Of a stretch of DNA of 64,000 bases, positions 24,830 to 37,074 are shown piece by piece. The stretch comes from Sphagnum compactum (taxonomy: Eukaryota > Bryophyta > Sphagnopsida > Sphagnales): contig OZ234495.1 in NCBI GenBank assembly GCA_965153455.1, forward strand, positions 2,480,001 to 2,544,000, in the 5' to 3' direction. The notes beneath the pieces were generated by a model, which saw only the letters and a program-made list of their open reading frames with translations, was not told the origin of the DNA and made no database searches. Both the position numbers and the translations under genes were made by a program. The stretch's first letter is position 1. Each line of letters opens with the position of its first letter.

Positions 24830-27170
24830 ACTAAACAAGTTGCTTACAAGTAACTGGTTGACTTATTGGTTTTGGTAAACCGGCCCAATTTGAATGAAGT
24901 GGTCCATTAAGATTAACAAGTACTTGTGATGTTGAATCATTCTCTTGTAGTTCTCTGATAATATGAACAAAGGAATCACACATTTGTTTTTTTATTTGCC
25001 AATTAGCTGCCACTTTTGCTTTCATTAGTTCACGTTCTATAAGCATCTATTTATCTTATACTTGGCTACATGTCACGATCGCAACAACTACATTAACTAG
25101 TACATTATAAGGTTTATAAGATTTTGTTACTACAAAGGTAGTAGTTGTTGGCTTAGTCCAAAACATGTTTTGAACTTTTGTCTTTCTAAGACAATTGGGT
25201 GCATGGTGTTTAGAGCTAGAACAAATAATACACATATACTTCAATGGTACTTTAATTGGTTTAACAGGTTGTGCAATAACTTCACCTATTGGTTCAGTAA
25301 TTTTTGTGAGTATAGCAGGTACTATAGGTTCTTCTTTCTTCTTGTTTTGACAAGTTTCCTTGGCATGACTTGTTTTTCCATAGTTTGAATAGGTTAGTGG
25401 TTACTTAACCATAGTATAATGAATTATTGGTTGTGCAACTGGTTTGGACTCTAGTTGAATTATCAAAGTGTTATAATTTGTTACAACCGATCCACTTTTT
25501 TCACATATCATTGCAGCTTCCTTATGCTTGATAAAGGTATCTCTTATCATACTTGTTGTCATTTGAGGTATGGTTGCAAACATGTTATGGAAATTGTAGT
25601 AAATAAAACATCAATAGCTTTCACTTGTAAATGATTAACAAGTTTCAGCAAACGTTCGTAATAGACTTCTACATGTTCATGGACTTGTTGTTGGAAATTC
25701 CTCAGTTGCACGTGAATTTCTTCGTCATTCTTCACAATTCGGAAGTGTTTACAAAATGCTTGTTCCAATTCCTCAAAAATGCAATTGGGGTGATCTTGTA
25801 CAAAATTTTCAACCCATTCCAAAATGTTGTCTCGTAAAATGAAACCAAATAGGTTAATGATATTAGCTTCCATAGTCTTGCCATTAGTTCTTATTACATT
25901 CTTGAAAACTCTAATGTGAGCATCATGATCAATATCCTTCACATATGTTGGATATCAAAGCTTTCGATATGGCAGTTTACTGGTTGGTTTAGATTGAACT
26001 ATAACTAGTTGGGACGATGGTGGCATGAACATCCTTGGATTGGGTGTCGGCCATTCATAAAGTCCAATAGGTGGATCAAATGGTGGTCTTCCAAGCGGGT
26101 TTCGATTAGGTGATCTTCTTCTTGAAGATCCTCCATTAGGTGAATCTTTAGGTACTTCTCCATCCAATTGTGAATGTGGATTAGCCTTTATGGGCTAATG
26201 AAATGAAACAACATTACCATAGATAGGTTGTCCAGTGGCAATAGGTATGTTAACATGTATAGCTATTGTCGTTACTTGTTGAACATGTACGTTTCTCGGA
26301 TCTAGAACTGGTTGTTCAAATCCAGAAGTTGGGATTCTGACAGGATATTGAATTTGCTCCATTTGTTCAACAAGTGGCATCAGTTTTGATTGGGTCAAAT
26401 CTGATGTGCATATTTATCCTTTCTTCAAGAAATCAATGGATCAAGTCCTTTGATTTTAGAAGAGTACATGTTAGGATCCATGGGTACAAAAGGTGGAACT
26501 ACATTATACCACATTAGATATGGTGGATATGGTACAACTTTAGGTTGTCCTACTATTAGTGGTGTGACAGGTTGTCACCAACCTAAATGTTGACTAACCG
26601 GTATTAGGTTAATAACCAAATCCGATTGTGGTCAAATTTGTTGCATAGGTACACCAACATGTGTCATTGGTGTGTTTAGTATAGCAGGTTTGTACACAAG
26701 TTTTGAATTCTTTTCTCATCAATAACTTTAGTTTATCATCCATAAAAGGACAATTATTGAACTCATGTCCAACCTATTGACAATATGCACATGTCAATGC
26801 AATTTCAACATCAGGTAGTCGGTTTGTAACCGGTATACTTCACTAAATAGGTGGTAGTTCAACAATTCCTATAACATGTACACTCGGCCAAATACTTTGA
26901 ATAAGTGGTTGTGTTTGTCGGACAACAACTGCTAGGACTGCTTCCACCGATTATGCACATGGTTGGGAACTAGGTCAATGTGAAGGTCTTTGCTCTAGGT
27001 TGTGTATTTGTTCCAATTAGTTTAAAAGTTGATTGCGCTCCAATTTTGAATTTGTTATGGTTGGATTCAAAACAGGAACTGGTTTGGATGTGTAATATCT
27101 AACAACTGGTGCTGATCGAATTGGTACAATAGTTTTGGGAATGTAGTAATTGGGCATTGTAGATTGTCAT
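24830..27170 (-). pseudogene. Gag of the Ty3/gypsy element, broken
   Basis: The best-preserved part (25942-25559, 127 codons) has the retrotransposon gag signature: LEWVENFVQDH, then FEELEQAFCKHF and VYYERLLKLVNHL. A CCHC zinc knuckle, CIICSSSKHHAPNC (25191-25232), has perfect CX2CX4HX4C spacing. Upstream, proline-rich N-terminal material lies at 26398-25955, and broken frames reach to about 27170. Downstream, 25046-24831 is a further open segment before the protease. Gag forms the virus-like particle and binds RNA through the knuckle. The start codon cannot be fixed. Confidence 0.75.
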
Positions 27171-27770
27171 TTTTGTCCTACAAATGTTACTTCATTAGCA
27201 TCTCAAACATGTGTGATGTTTTGACCATCCAGTTGTGCATTCAACCTCTGTTGTTGGGACAACTACTGGGGTGTCAGAAATCAACTAGTTGAAAGTACTT
27301 GTGATACCCTTTTTTCCTCTTACTTACTAGTATCCAATGAAAAGGTAAATCTACTGTAATTGGTTGTTGAATTTCATTGCTAGGAACATCAATTGGTTGA
27401 ATTCCCTTGGTTTGAGAATGTGGTTGTCCTTGTGGCTAAATCGGCTCATGAGTAGGTTGTTGTGGTGCTCCTAATTCTAATTGCCTTCTAAGGCCCCTTT
27501 GTGACTACTCTTAACATTTCTTATTGTTTTCAAACAAATGTTAATTCAAATTTCTTTTGATCAATAAGTTGCTCTATAGATAACAAACAAACATGCAAAT
27601 TTTAAGAATTTTTCAAACTAGCTTCATAGGAAGTCAAAAACTTATCAAGACATAAAACAATCCCAAAAAGTTCTACTAAAATTAATACAAATCCAAACTA
27701 AAACTTCAAAAGAAAAAAAACAAGACAAATGTTGAAACCATAGATTGTAAACATGATTTGTTTACAATTT

Positions 27771-27793
27771 CGTTCCACTGCGTTGTCGCCAAA
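27771..27793 (-). promoter_or_regulatory. Primer-binding site of the Ty3/gypsy element
   Basis: Directly after the 5' LTR terminus CTTAACA the minus strand reads TTTGGCGACAACGCAGTGG. The TGG is complementary to the CCA end of a tRNA, as in other LTR elements. I could not assign the primer tRNA with confidence. Confidence 0.65.
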
Positions 27794-28372
27794 TGTTAAG
27801 GGTGTTTTTAAATTCCTTAGATTAGATAATTTCTCTTCTCTTTGTTTTTAATTATTTCTTGAAGAAATCAACAAGTGAGTTTTATTTCAGATATGAAAAA
27901 TATGGAAAATAAGAACATAAAATTTTCTTTTCTTATTTACAAAGAGCATAACTAATATGAATTTCCACAATTGAAATCAGAACGATAAAAGCTTCAATAT
28001 ATATATATATATATATATATACTAATTCATAAAATCAAAATTCAAAAAGTTATAAAAAATAAGAAAAAAATCCTATCATCCTCAAAAATCCTCCTATTTG
28101 TACCAAGTCATAGTGTTGTTTCAATTGAAATAGTCATTAGCTAGTATAAACTTAAAATCAAAATAAGAATTATTGGTCACAAGTTTAAATTAACCTGTTC
28201 TATGAACAATTGGTTATTATAACAGACCGATTACTAGTTCACATAACAAATCGATTAACTTAAAGACCAGTTATCCAATAATAACTAAAATAAGTTTCAA
28301 AATGGTATTTCTTCACTAGTTACCAATTACTACAACTGGTTATTATATACATATTAAAAAATTGTGTTAATA
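27794..28372 (-). repeat. 5' LTR of the Ty3/gypsy element
   Basis: About 579 bp. It ends in CA next to the primer-binding site and begins TATTAACAC, where the other LTR has TGTTAATCC. The outer 345 bp aligns with 16450-16796. An (AT)n run at about 28000-28021 lies inside. It would carry the element's promoter and polyadenylation signals, but I do not see a convincing TATA box apart from the AT run. Confidence 0.8.
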
Positions 28373-30676
28373 GCCTTTGATTTAACTATATCACAATTGC
28401 ACGACAAGATTATAGATGACATAAAAGAACTGCTGATATGGACACATTATGGTTTGCTCCCTCTCACTAATTTGTTTTGATGATAAAATTGTAAATTTAG
28501 CTTCTTCTTATTTTGATTAGTTGTCAACATTACACTATCTAGTCCAAATAGTTAGATTTTAATATATGTGTATTTATTTATTATTTTAATATTATTTTTT
28601 TCATTTGAATGCAAAATGAAACTCTTGGTTCTACACACACATAAGCACATGTGAAAAAAATAAAAATGCTCCTTGTTGAAGAAAACAATTTAAAAATCGA
28701 CAATTCACAAAGAATATAAAAACTAGAACACTTCACACTCACACACTCTTTAGCGAAAAAACAAAAATATTCACGCTCTTGGTGATGACTCTTAGCAATC
28801 CTTGCCAAAGAGAAACATAAAAACAAGAATACTTCTCACTTATCCACTCTTTTCCAAAAATACTAGAAGGTTCCTTACCAAAGACGAAGCAATGCAAAAA
28901 GAAAGCTTTCAACCTCGCACTCCTTACTGAGAATTCTCCTTCTATAAAAACTCTCTCTCAACAACACACCCAAATGCTCTATGCAATGCAAAACCCTAGA
29001 TTTAAGAGATTCAAGGCAACTAGTTTTACCCCTACCATTTTTTAATTTTGTAAAACCCCAGTCATTAATTTGCAAGTTCCCATCCAAATGGCCTGAATTG
29101 CCCTATTTGGCACCAAGTTATGACCCTTTTCCAAATAACTTTAATACAAGGTACATACTTGTCTCGTACTAGCCAAAAAATCAATTTTGCACCCAATACC
29201 AAAAATGGACTGATATGGAAGTTCTAGAAAGGACCCAATGTAAGGGCCAAGGACTAGGTTGTTATGAGAATTTAAAGAAATACTGAATACCAAGACTAGT
29301 AGTACTCGGCTGGTATGTTCAAAAGTTGATACCAGATTGACACTAGTTAGGACAATACTCAACCAAGGGTTTAACATCTCATCTTAATATTGCCCACAAA
29401 AGGACATGGACATAAAAACTTGGGTGTTTTTTTTTGGGGTATTCCCACTCCCCAGTTATATACATACATAGTTTGAATAATCACATTATTGAGAGTTAAA
29501 AGTTTCCTTCCTTTCTAATGAAGACTTGTGACAATAGGGATAACAATATGTCCATCAAAGTTCGCAGTTCAAACATCACAATAAAGTGTCAAGAAAATGT
29601 CACTCTCCAAAATTGGATTTCCAGAATCCCAACATGGATATCAATAAGGGAGCCAACTTTAACCTAGTAATGTAGTTATCATAGTTGAATAGTAGGTTCA
29701 CTAGGTCTCTACCGAATAATTATTTAATTTTTAAAAATAAAAATTTCCCCAAATATTTGAAAAAAATGCTTCATTTTCCTGAGAAAAATAGTTTTTGAAA
29801 TTTTTTGCATGTCTAAAAATCAATACAAATTTTGTTAGACTTGCTAATCAACTATGGTATATCTGCCAAGTGCACCCACACATGAAGACGATCTGTAAAG
29901 GTATATACGCTTGTGGGACGATGTCATAATTCCTCGATTACTACCAAAATTTGAAAATTGGAAAATTCCCAAGGCCAACGTGAAGATCAATTTGTTTATT
30001 GGGGTTGAGTTTCTCATGCAATGAAACCATCCTCAAATTCCCCAAACTCAAAACTTCTTCTTGACTACAAAAAATGTGGATAAAACATACATACATGTAA
30101 CCAGAGAAATGCGTTTTTTTTCTACTTTGTCTGAATCAAAAGCAAGACAACCGAATGCGAATCCACAGAGTAAAAGTGATGGGGTGTAACATGCATATTA
30201 GAGACCGTGACATTTGTTCGAGTGGTTGAAGAGCGTTCTAGAGGAGGTCAAACCCATCAGCATGACACACACACACACGTCTCGAGCTCCTTGTAGCCGT
30301 TCATGTTACTTACACTGGTTTACTTTAAACTTTTAGTTGGCTTGCTTTTTGGATTGCCAACAAACAATGAGTAACACTTATGATCCTTTTGTGCTCCAAT
30401 GGACCCATAATGTGCTAGTACAAGTGTGGCCACGCGCCCGAGTAGTAACTACTATTTTTACTTAGAAAGAAGAATAAGAAAATAAAATAAAAAGATAATT
30501 TACTAATTGCACTTAAAAAAGAAAAGAAAATTAATGAAAATTTAATATTTTCACTTAAAAACAAAAGAAAAATAAAAGAAATGATATTATTTTACTATTT
30601 TCACTTCAAAAAGAAAAGGAAAAAAAAATGATAATTGTTTCACAAGCCACCACTTTACAGTCCATGTTCATTAAAT
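28373..30676. other. Intergenic DNA, no gene recognised
   Basis: Short frames on both strands have no recognisable domain. Around 30205-30250 a segment with TTCGAGTGGTTGAAGAGCG and, 25 bp later, GGTCAAACCC faintly resembles tRNA A and B boxes. A (CA)n run follows near 30266. Confidence 0.45.
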
Positions 30677-30694
30677 GGGGGGGGGGGGGGGGGG
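30677..30694 (+). repeat. Poly-G tract (G18)
   Basis: Eighteen consecutive G on the plus strand. It could form a G-quadruplex. Long homopolymer G is also a common place for sequencing length errors. Confidence 0.85.
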
Positions 30695-30879
30695 TTTTCT
30701 ACAGCTGAGCTGAGAAAGAAAGACAAGTTCCACCCAGCCTGGCCCAAAGCCCATTGTACTCTATGTAAAACAACAAAAGGCGACGGGAAGGAGCATAGTT
30801 TTGCCAACCAACTATGACCGAATATAATATATGACTACTATAATACATGTTCATATTATGTCATGACTACGCATGTCCC

Positions 30880-31180
30880 CCCGTAAGCAAGAGTTTGAGC
30901 AAGCCTTTGACGCCCTTGTGGACTTGCGCACTTGTATGTGACCATATCATAACTAAGTGAACAAAGTAAGAGCGGCTCTTTTTGTAAGCCCTTTGACCCC
31001 TTTCGTTGTGGTGGACTCTTTGTGACAATTATCATAACCGAGTGAGTGGTGACTAAGAGCGTGTGTACTCTATGCCATAATATCACAACCAAACCGAGTG
31101 ACTATAAAAGTGAGTGACTAAAAGTGTGTACTCTATGTGATAATTTCATAACCGAGTGACTAAAAGTGTGGTTGATTGAC
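30880..31180. repeat. Degenerate tandem repeat with 'CATAACCGAGTGA' core
   Basis: Variants of ATCATAACCGAGTGAGTGGT, ATCACAACCAAACCGAGTGA and TTCATAACCGAGTGACTAAA recur between 30943 and 31165. Each is followed by GTG-rich DNA and TACTCTATG. The period is irregular, roughly 60-90 bp. No coding function is visible. Confidence 0.6.
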
Positions 31181-32424
31181 GGGTTGACTCTTTTTCCACT
31201 AGTGTTTGGAATTTTTGCTTTTTGCCGTATTGGCGGTGAGTGTCGTGTGTAAGAAGCTTCACACTTGAAGGGTGGACCTTGTGTCCTAACTTGACTTCAT
31301 TTGGGGGGGGGGGGGAGGGGGAGGGTTGGGGAGTGGTATTGTTACAACACTCACAATTACCCTTCTTAAGCTATTATTAGTCTTATAGTTGCCATTTTGA
31401 CGCCCTATTTTTAAAAGAAAGATTTGAGGCAAATCCCATGGCTCCCCTTAGGCCTAATAGTAGTCTTCCCTAAATTTATGGTAGAAAATGAAGGTGACTT
31501 CCCACTAAACTTAGCGGTAGCTAGCTACTTGTGGCGGTGGTACATTTAGTTAGAAAAGTACCCAAAGTTTAAAATTAAGAAAAGTTGATTTCTGAAGTCA
31601 ATGCATTAAAACTACTACTCACTCATTGGCCCTAGTACCCAAAATTAGGGTTTTGCTCCTCTAATTCACCAATTTGGCCCCCATTTTTTTGGGTGGATTT
31701 TGTGAACCACTTACAAAAAAGAAGAAGAAGAAAGGGGGTCAGCCATGTACTAGGCCCATGCTAAAAGTCTTAAACCAAGTGATCCACAACAAGTGATATT
31801 TGGGCCCCACTTTTGACCACTCTAATTTCCTTAGTGGGCTCCTTTCTTTAGTGGGGTCCTCTCCTTGAATCAACCTACAATGTAGGCCTAACATCTAGGT
31901 GGTGGTTGACATTGTGTTCATTTGTTGCAACTTCCAAAAAGTCCCTTGTGTCTACAACCTTCTATTTGTCAAGACAAATTAACTTCACAAGTACCTACTA
32001 TTTAAGATCTATTTGAGGAAAAAAATTGAATGTGAGTTTCTTTAGGGAGAGTGGGTTTCTTAGGGAGAGTTGTAAGAAGTTGTTGGGCCATGAGGGGATT
32101 AATTTTAGGAGGAATATTGAATATAGGTTTGTTAGGGAGAACGTGTGGGTTGCCTAATATTTTACATGGGGACTATTTTAGGAGGAAATTGAATGTGGAT
32201 TTTGTTAGCAAGAGTTGAGAAGGCATTTGGTAGTTGAGCTTTTCCAAATTTTGTATGTGAGATTATCTCCTCTTTTGGGTCACCCCTCTTTTTTTTTGTC
32301 AGGCTATTTTTGGTCAATCATTTGGCTTGAGAAATCATTTAACAAATGGCATGTAAACATTAATATTTCAACCCTAATTTGTTAGACTAAAATTTTCAGC
32401 CCTAATTTGTTAGACTAAATTTCT
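31181..32424. other. Intergenic DNA with G-rich tract
   Basis: No gene recognised. A G13 run (31303-31315) is followed by further G clusters to about 31330. At 32369-32425 a 22-bp phrase, CCCTAATTTGTTAGACTAAA, occurs twice in tandem. Confidence 0.5.
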
Positions 32425-32720
32425 CTTGCATATATGTGTAGGGTAAAGCCCAAGGGGGCGGGCGGGTGAGCGGGCTTTACCACAATAAGGGCTCCCGAGA
32501 CGGGGCTCGGGTCACACCCAATTCTTGTAAGGCTTGCCCCTCCAAGGGCATTACACGACATAAAAATCATCACGGGTTTTTTACCCCCACTTTTTTTCGG
32601 GGTAAAGCCTGTGGCATCAGTATGGTGGCCCTCTTAATACACCGACAAAAACCTGCCAGGGTTTTGCGTATGTGAAAGTTTTATCCACCCCTTTTTAGGG
32701 TTTTTGGGGGGGTGAAGTTG
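32425..32720. other. GC-rich island of unknown nature
   Basis: It stands out from the AT-rich surroundings, with GGGGGCGGGCGGGTGAGCGG, GGGCTCCCGAGACGGGGCTC and several GGGTAAAGCC phrases (32439 and 32600). It has short inverted pieces such as GGGTAAAGCCC..GGGCTTTACC. A plus-strand frame of 69 codons is present but matches nothing I know. It may be a transposon terminus or a SINE; I cannot assign it. Confidence 0.4.
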
Positions 32721-34264
32721 GGGTTTCTTTAGGAGTACAATGGATGGCTAAGCTGGTTTGGGTTCGGAATGAGATGAGCAAAGAGATCAAATGGAATCAA
32801 ACAAAATGCAATGACGAGCATTTCACATTTAAAGAATGTACGTTCTAAAGTATGGAGTGATTAAAAAAAAAAAACTTTGATGCATTATTTGGAACTACTG
32901 ACTAAAGAATAATATAGCCCTCTTCTTTATGCTTAAAAAAAAGTATATATATATATATATATATCATGTTTTCTCACTTTTAAATCATTATTCTTGGTTT
33001 TCAATATTTTATCATTTTATTTGGAGATCAAGTTGGAACCAAAAAAAAACACCCCATATATTAGCAAAATTTGTCAAATTTACACTTTTCGTAGAATTTT
33101 GTCAAAAATGACAAAGTTTGTAGGGGGAAAAAATCATAGGTCAACATGGAAGTGACCTTGCAAATATTTGAACCCATATCCTTGTACAATCTTGCACACA
33201 CACATCCCTTTTACTAGCACCTTATTCTTAATATGGATGGTAGTTATCTATTCTAGGTTCTCAAAATCAAAAGGAAATCATAAAATGGTGAGAACTTGTT
33301 CCTTAATGGCTCTTCCTTAATGTTGATTATCTCCTTAAAAGGCTTCTTCCTTAACCATTTTACAGCTTCATTCTTTCCCTTGTGGCTTTTGGAGTGAAGT
33401 TAAATGGCGGCATTTTGCTTACTTACGGTAAAAGCCCTGGGGTTGGGCTGGACTGTATACTCCGCTATTGGACTTCATGAGGTTGTAGTATTGTGCTTTG
33501 TGTAGAATCAATCACACAAGTCATCTTGTGATGTTTTGAACAAAACAAAAAAAATTTGTTATGTTCTTTAAGCCTTTTATTGAAATTTGATGACTATAAC
33601 ATAAACACATGTTCATACATAACACATGGAATGAATGTGGACATGGTAACATCAAAGATTAAAATCAAAAATTTCCCATCTAACATATGAATAGAGGTTT
33701 GAAGTGCTTGCATTACAACCCATTAAATAGACATCTCCTTTAGGTGTAGAAAAATACTAAGAATTTACACTCATCACACCTTTCCAAATTCGGGTTTTTG
33801 TTTTTAACATCTATTCCATATTTCATATTAGAACACAAAAGAAATAATTACACAATGGCTAGCAAATTTCAACAAAAACCCTAACAACAACAATTAGCTT
33901 GGTATGGGAAAAAACAAAAACATTTCTTTCAACTTTGTGTTTTACTTTCAATTTTGAAACCTTTGCAACATAATCACATAAGTCATCGTAATCCTTTTTC
34001 TAATACCCTCACAAAGTTTGGGTGAGGTGTTTGACGTTCCCCTTAAGGTGAAGGCATTTCCCAAAATGATGAGGCCAATAATCAAGTTTGACCCTCAATT
34101 TGAGAATGTCCCTCACCCATGGAATTTAGTCTATCTTAAAGCATGAGGCAAATGTTATCATGAACCTAAACATACATATCACATGACAACAACGGAAATG
34201 TACATAGATTACAAGACATAGGAAAAGAGGGTTTTTATATGCGTAATCCTTAAGATTGGGATGG
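32721..34264. other. AT-rich intergenic DNA with (AT)n
   Basis: It contains an (AT)11-type run at about 32944-32964. No gene, RNA or transposon terminus is recognisable. The phrases 'TCAAATTTACAC' and 'ATGACAAA.TTTGT' at 33076-33120 also occur near 2753-2800, suggesting another shared but decayed repeat. Confidence 0.45.
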
Positions 34265-34320
34265 ATCTTATGCCTAGGTGCACGTGTAAGACGATCCACT
34301 CCCACTTCTAGGCATAAGAT
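34265..34320. repeat. Perfect 13-bp inverted repeat with 30-bp loop
   Basis: ATCTTATGCCTAG (34265-34277) is repeated exactly in inverse orientation as CTAGGCATAAGAT (34308-34320). It could form a hairpin in DNA or RNA. No adjacent gene explains it. Confidence 0.75.
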
Positions 34321-34489
34321 ATGGGCCTCCTTTCTAGGAGTGATGTTCACAAACATAAGGTGTCATCCAAATACACTAGGAAAATTCTTTGCAAAGCTTT
34401 CCGACCTTATCATGGATGGAGGAATTATTTTGGATGGAAAAACCAATGGAAAAAAGTGGAGCCTTTTTCTCTTTCTAAAATTCACCTTG

Positions 34490-35240
34490 GACCTTGGGGA
34501 GCTTCCACAATGGGTATTTGAAGTTTAATAAACTTGTAGTGATAAACTCTTATGACCTTTGTAAAAAAGAAAAACCTTTGTAAGGGATTGAGATGAAAGA
34601 CTACCTTCATCAATCAATGCTAGCAAGTTTTTAAAGCTGAATTTATGTGTACTTACCTTATACAACCCCAACTAACAGGCCTTGATGAGAGAGACAACAG
34701 ACCTAACTCATATAATACTACTAAATTACTACCCTAATTTCATGCTCTAGGCTTTTAGGGTTACAAGCATGGGTATTCAAAGTTGAATGGACTAGTAGTG
34801 TGTACTCCTAGTGACATCCATTAAGGCTTGACACAAGAAAGAATAAACTCCATCAGTATTGTTAATAGGCTAGATTTAAAAGGTCAATTCATGTACTCAA
34901 CTTACAATGCCCCAACTAACACACCTTAATCACACACACACACACACACACACAACAACCTAAAGAAAATTGTGACACCTATATAGTGCTCAATTTACTA
35001 ACCCTAATTTCATACTAGACTATGGAGTTTCCACAATGGGTACTCCATTTTAATTGACTAGCCTAGTAGTTGTGTAGTCCTTCCTAGTCATATTACTCAT
35101 TGACACTGAAAGAGTTATGAACTTGACTACAAAGTTGATACTTAAGTAATCCCATTCATATTAATTTTAAGTAAATCAATTTACAAATCATTTTATCTAT
35201 TTGAATCCTCAAATCCCCAATTTACTCACTTATGAATGGC
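34490..35240. repeat. Tandem repeat, about 262-bp period, nearly three units
   Basis: The anchor ATGGGTA(T/C)T appears at about 34510, 34771 and 35037. CCCCAACTAACA appears at about 34667 and 34910. ACCCTAATTTCAT appears at about 34731 and 34996. The order of anchors is preserved, so this is a real tandem array. A (CA)n expansion at about 34926-34953 changes the length of one unit. Confidence 0.65.
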
Positions 35241-35503
35241 ATTAGAGTTTACACACTCGGAAGTCTTTGGTACAAATTTTGATCAAAATCGAGCAACAAT
35301 TATGAGATATACAAACCCTAATTGAATTCACAAGAGAATGGGCAAGCAAGTTCTACTCAAGGGTGAAATTAAAATTTCATTGGTTAAAAAAAGAGATTTC
35401 AACAAAGACACTCATAGAGGCATCTGGCACTCTTAATTATTGCGATAGGCAATTCACAAAATTAGAACTAAAAATGTGAATGGAGAAACTTTGAAGGACC
35501 ATA

Positions 35504-35687
35504 GTACCTTGGCAAACTTTGGCACTATATATATATATATATAATTTAAAGTGCCAAAATTATCAAAAAAATTCATTTTCTCAAAGAGAAAATTTGAATA
35601 ATATTTTTGAAATATATATATTTTGGAATGGAATCTTGAAAATGAATTTGATTATTTGACATACACGTGCCGAAGCCACCAAGGTAC
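35504..35687. mobile_element. MITE-like element, copy 2 of the 2907 family
   Basis: The left end GTACCTTGGCAAACTTTGGC and the right end reverse-complemented (GTACCTTGGTGGCTTCGGC) form a clear inverted repeat around 145 bp of AT-rich DNA. An (AT)n run sits just inside the left end. The ends and the block before the right end resemble those at 2907-3097. No coding capacity. Confidence 0.6.
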
Positions 35688-37050
35688 GGTATACTACCAT
35701 ATTTGATCAAAACCGCACTCAAAACACATGCAACAAAATGCACTACTTGGAAAAACCCCATGCATTTTCTTGAAAAATATGTAAAAAATTTCCATTACCC
35801 ACACACATTTGAAAATTCCATAATTTTAAAAAAACAAAGAAAAGGTAGAGAACAAGTACTTAAATTTATTATTTAGTTTTTTCCCCCCCTTCTTTTCCTT
35901 TCCTTTCCTTTCTTTTTCCTTTCCACCCCCTTTCTTTTCACCTTAAAAATAAAAATTCACCAACTACCCCTCCAACAACCTTTGTGGTCCTGTAGTTTTT
36001 CGGCTACCTAATTTTATATTATTTTATTTTTAAAGGGAAAAAAAAAGAAAGGGGGTGCTTAGAACCAGGTGCTATACCACCTCCAAGCGGTTCCAAAAAT
36101 TTTGGGGGTACTTAATGAGGCCGTATTGGGGGGGGGTGCTAATAAGGTGGGGGTACTAGAATAAATTAAGTTAGCCTAGTTTGGGCTTAAAAAAAAATTT
36201 CAATAAAAAAATAGTTGTAACATAAATGCACCAACTGCAGCAGCCATGAAAGTAATCAATCACGCCTCCCCCTATTTCCGCCACCCCCCCACACACCCCC
36301 CCCCCCGGCCGCCAGCCAGCCAGCCATCCCGCCGTCCTTCCTTCTAGTGTTTTTTTAAAACGAAAATTTTAAGGCAGCATTAGTGGCGAGCAATCATCCC
36401 TGAGAAGATTTAGCCAAATATATATATATCTATATATGAATCACAAATTTTTAATCATTTTGAAAAATATTTTTTACTGGCTACTTATGGAAATGAATGT
36501 AACGATTTATTATTATTTTTCTTTCTCACTTCTGGCGATTTGAAAGCCCTAAAAATAACTTCTTCTTTTTTTTTTTCATTTTGATTAAATTTGGCAGTCA
36601 AAACACCTCTTTTTTTTTACTGAAAATTTCTTTAATTAAAAAAAGGGGGTGATTCTGGGAGGTTTTCCAATTGCCAGACATGAGGAAAAATAAAATAAAA
36701 TCCCCAAAAATCTATATTTGGTTTTTAGAGTGGTAGCCAAAAATGTAGAAGGATGAATTTAAAGATTTGTTACTTCATATCTGGTTTATAGTCATATTTT
36801 GGCTAAATCTTATGATGGCCACTTTTTGGCCATCTTTCTACCAATAATTTAAATTGCCACTTTAGTTGCAAAACAAAAATTCCTAAAAATAAAAACACTG
36901 GTTCGCTCCTTTTCTTCCTCTTCCCTCACTAATATGTATGCCCAGCATTTGTTTCCACTGGCGAAATTTCGCCAAAAAAAACGAAACCAAAAATTTATAA
37001 TAAAAAAAAGTGATTTTGGAGGGGTTTCAGTCGCCACAAGTGAGAGGGGT

Positions 37051-37074
37051 GGGGGGGGGGGGGGGGGGGGGGGG
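37051..37074 (+). repeat. Poly-G tract (G24)
   Basis: Twenty-four consecutive G after TGAGAGGGGT. It is the longest homopolymer G in the window and lies about 1.9 kb upstream of the GPAT start codon. Confidence 0.85.

Larger units (their letters stand above)
16450..28372 (-). mobile_element. Ty3/gypsy LTR retrotransposon, degenerate, about 11.9 kb
   Basis: Two related LTRs flank gag-pol domains on the minus strand in the order gag, protease, reverse transcriptase, RNase H, integrase. Integrase after RT/RNase H defines Ty3/gypsy rather than Ty1/copia. The element also has an extra ORF of about 3.1 kb between integrase and the polypurine tract. All frames carry stops and shifts, and the integrase active site is altered, so it cannot move by itself. 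The left (3') LTR is truncated, so no target-site duplication can be checked. A 640-bp MITE (20044-20683) inserted after the retrotransposon did. Confidence 0.85.

Noticed and set aside
30205-30250. Possible tRNA or SINE head
   Set aside because: The A-box-like and B-box-like words are imperfect and too close together; no cloverleaf or second copy was found.
34126-34528. Overlapping open frames around the 34265 hairpin
   Set aside because: The frames are open on both strands and contain the inverted repeat; no domain.
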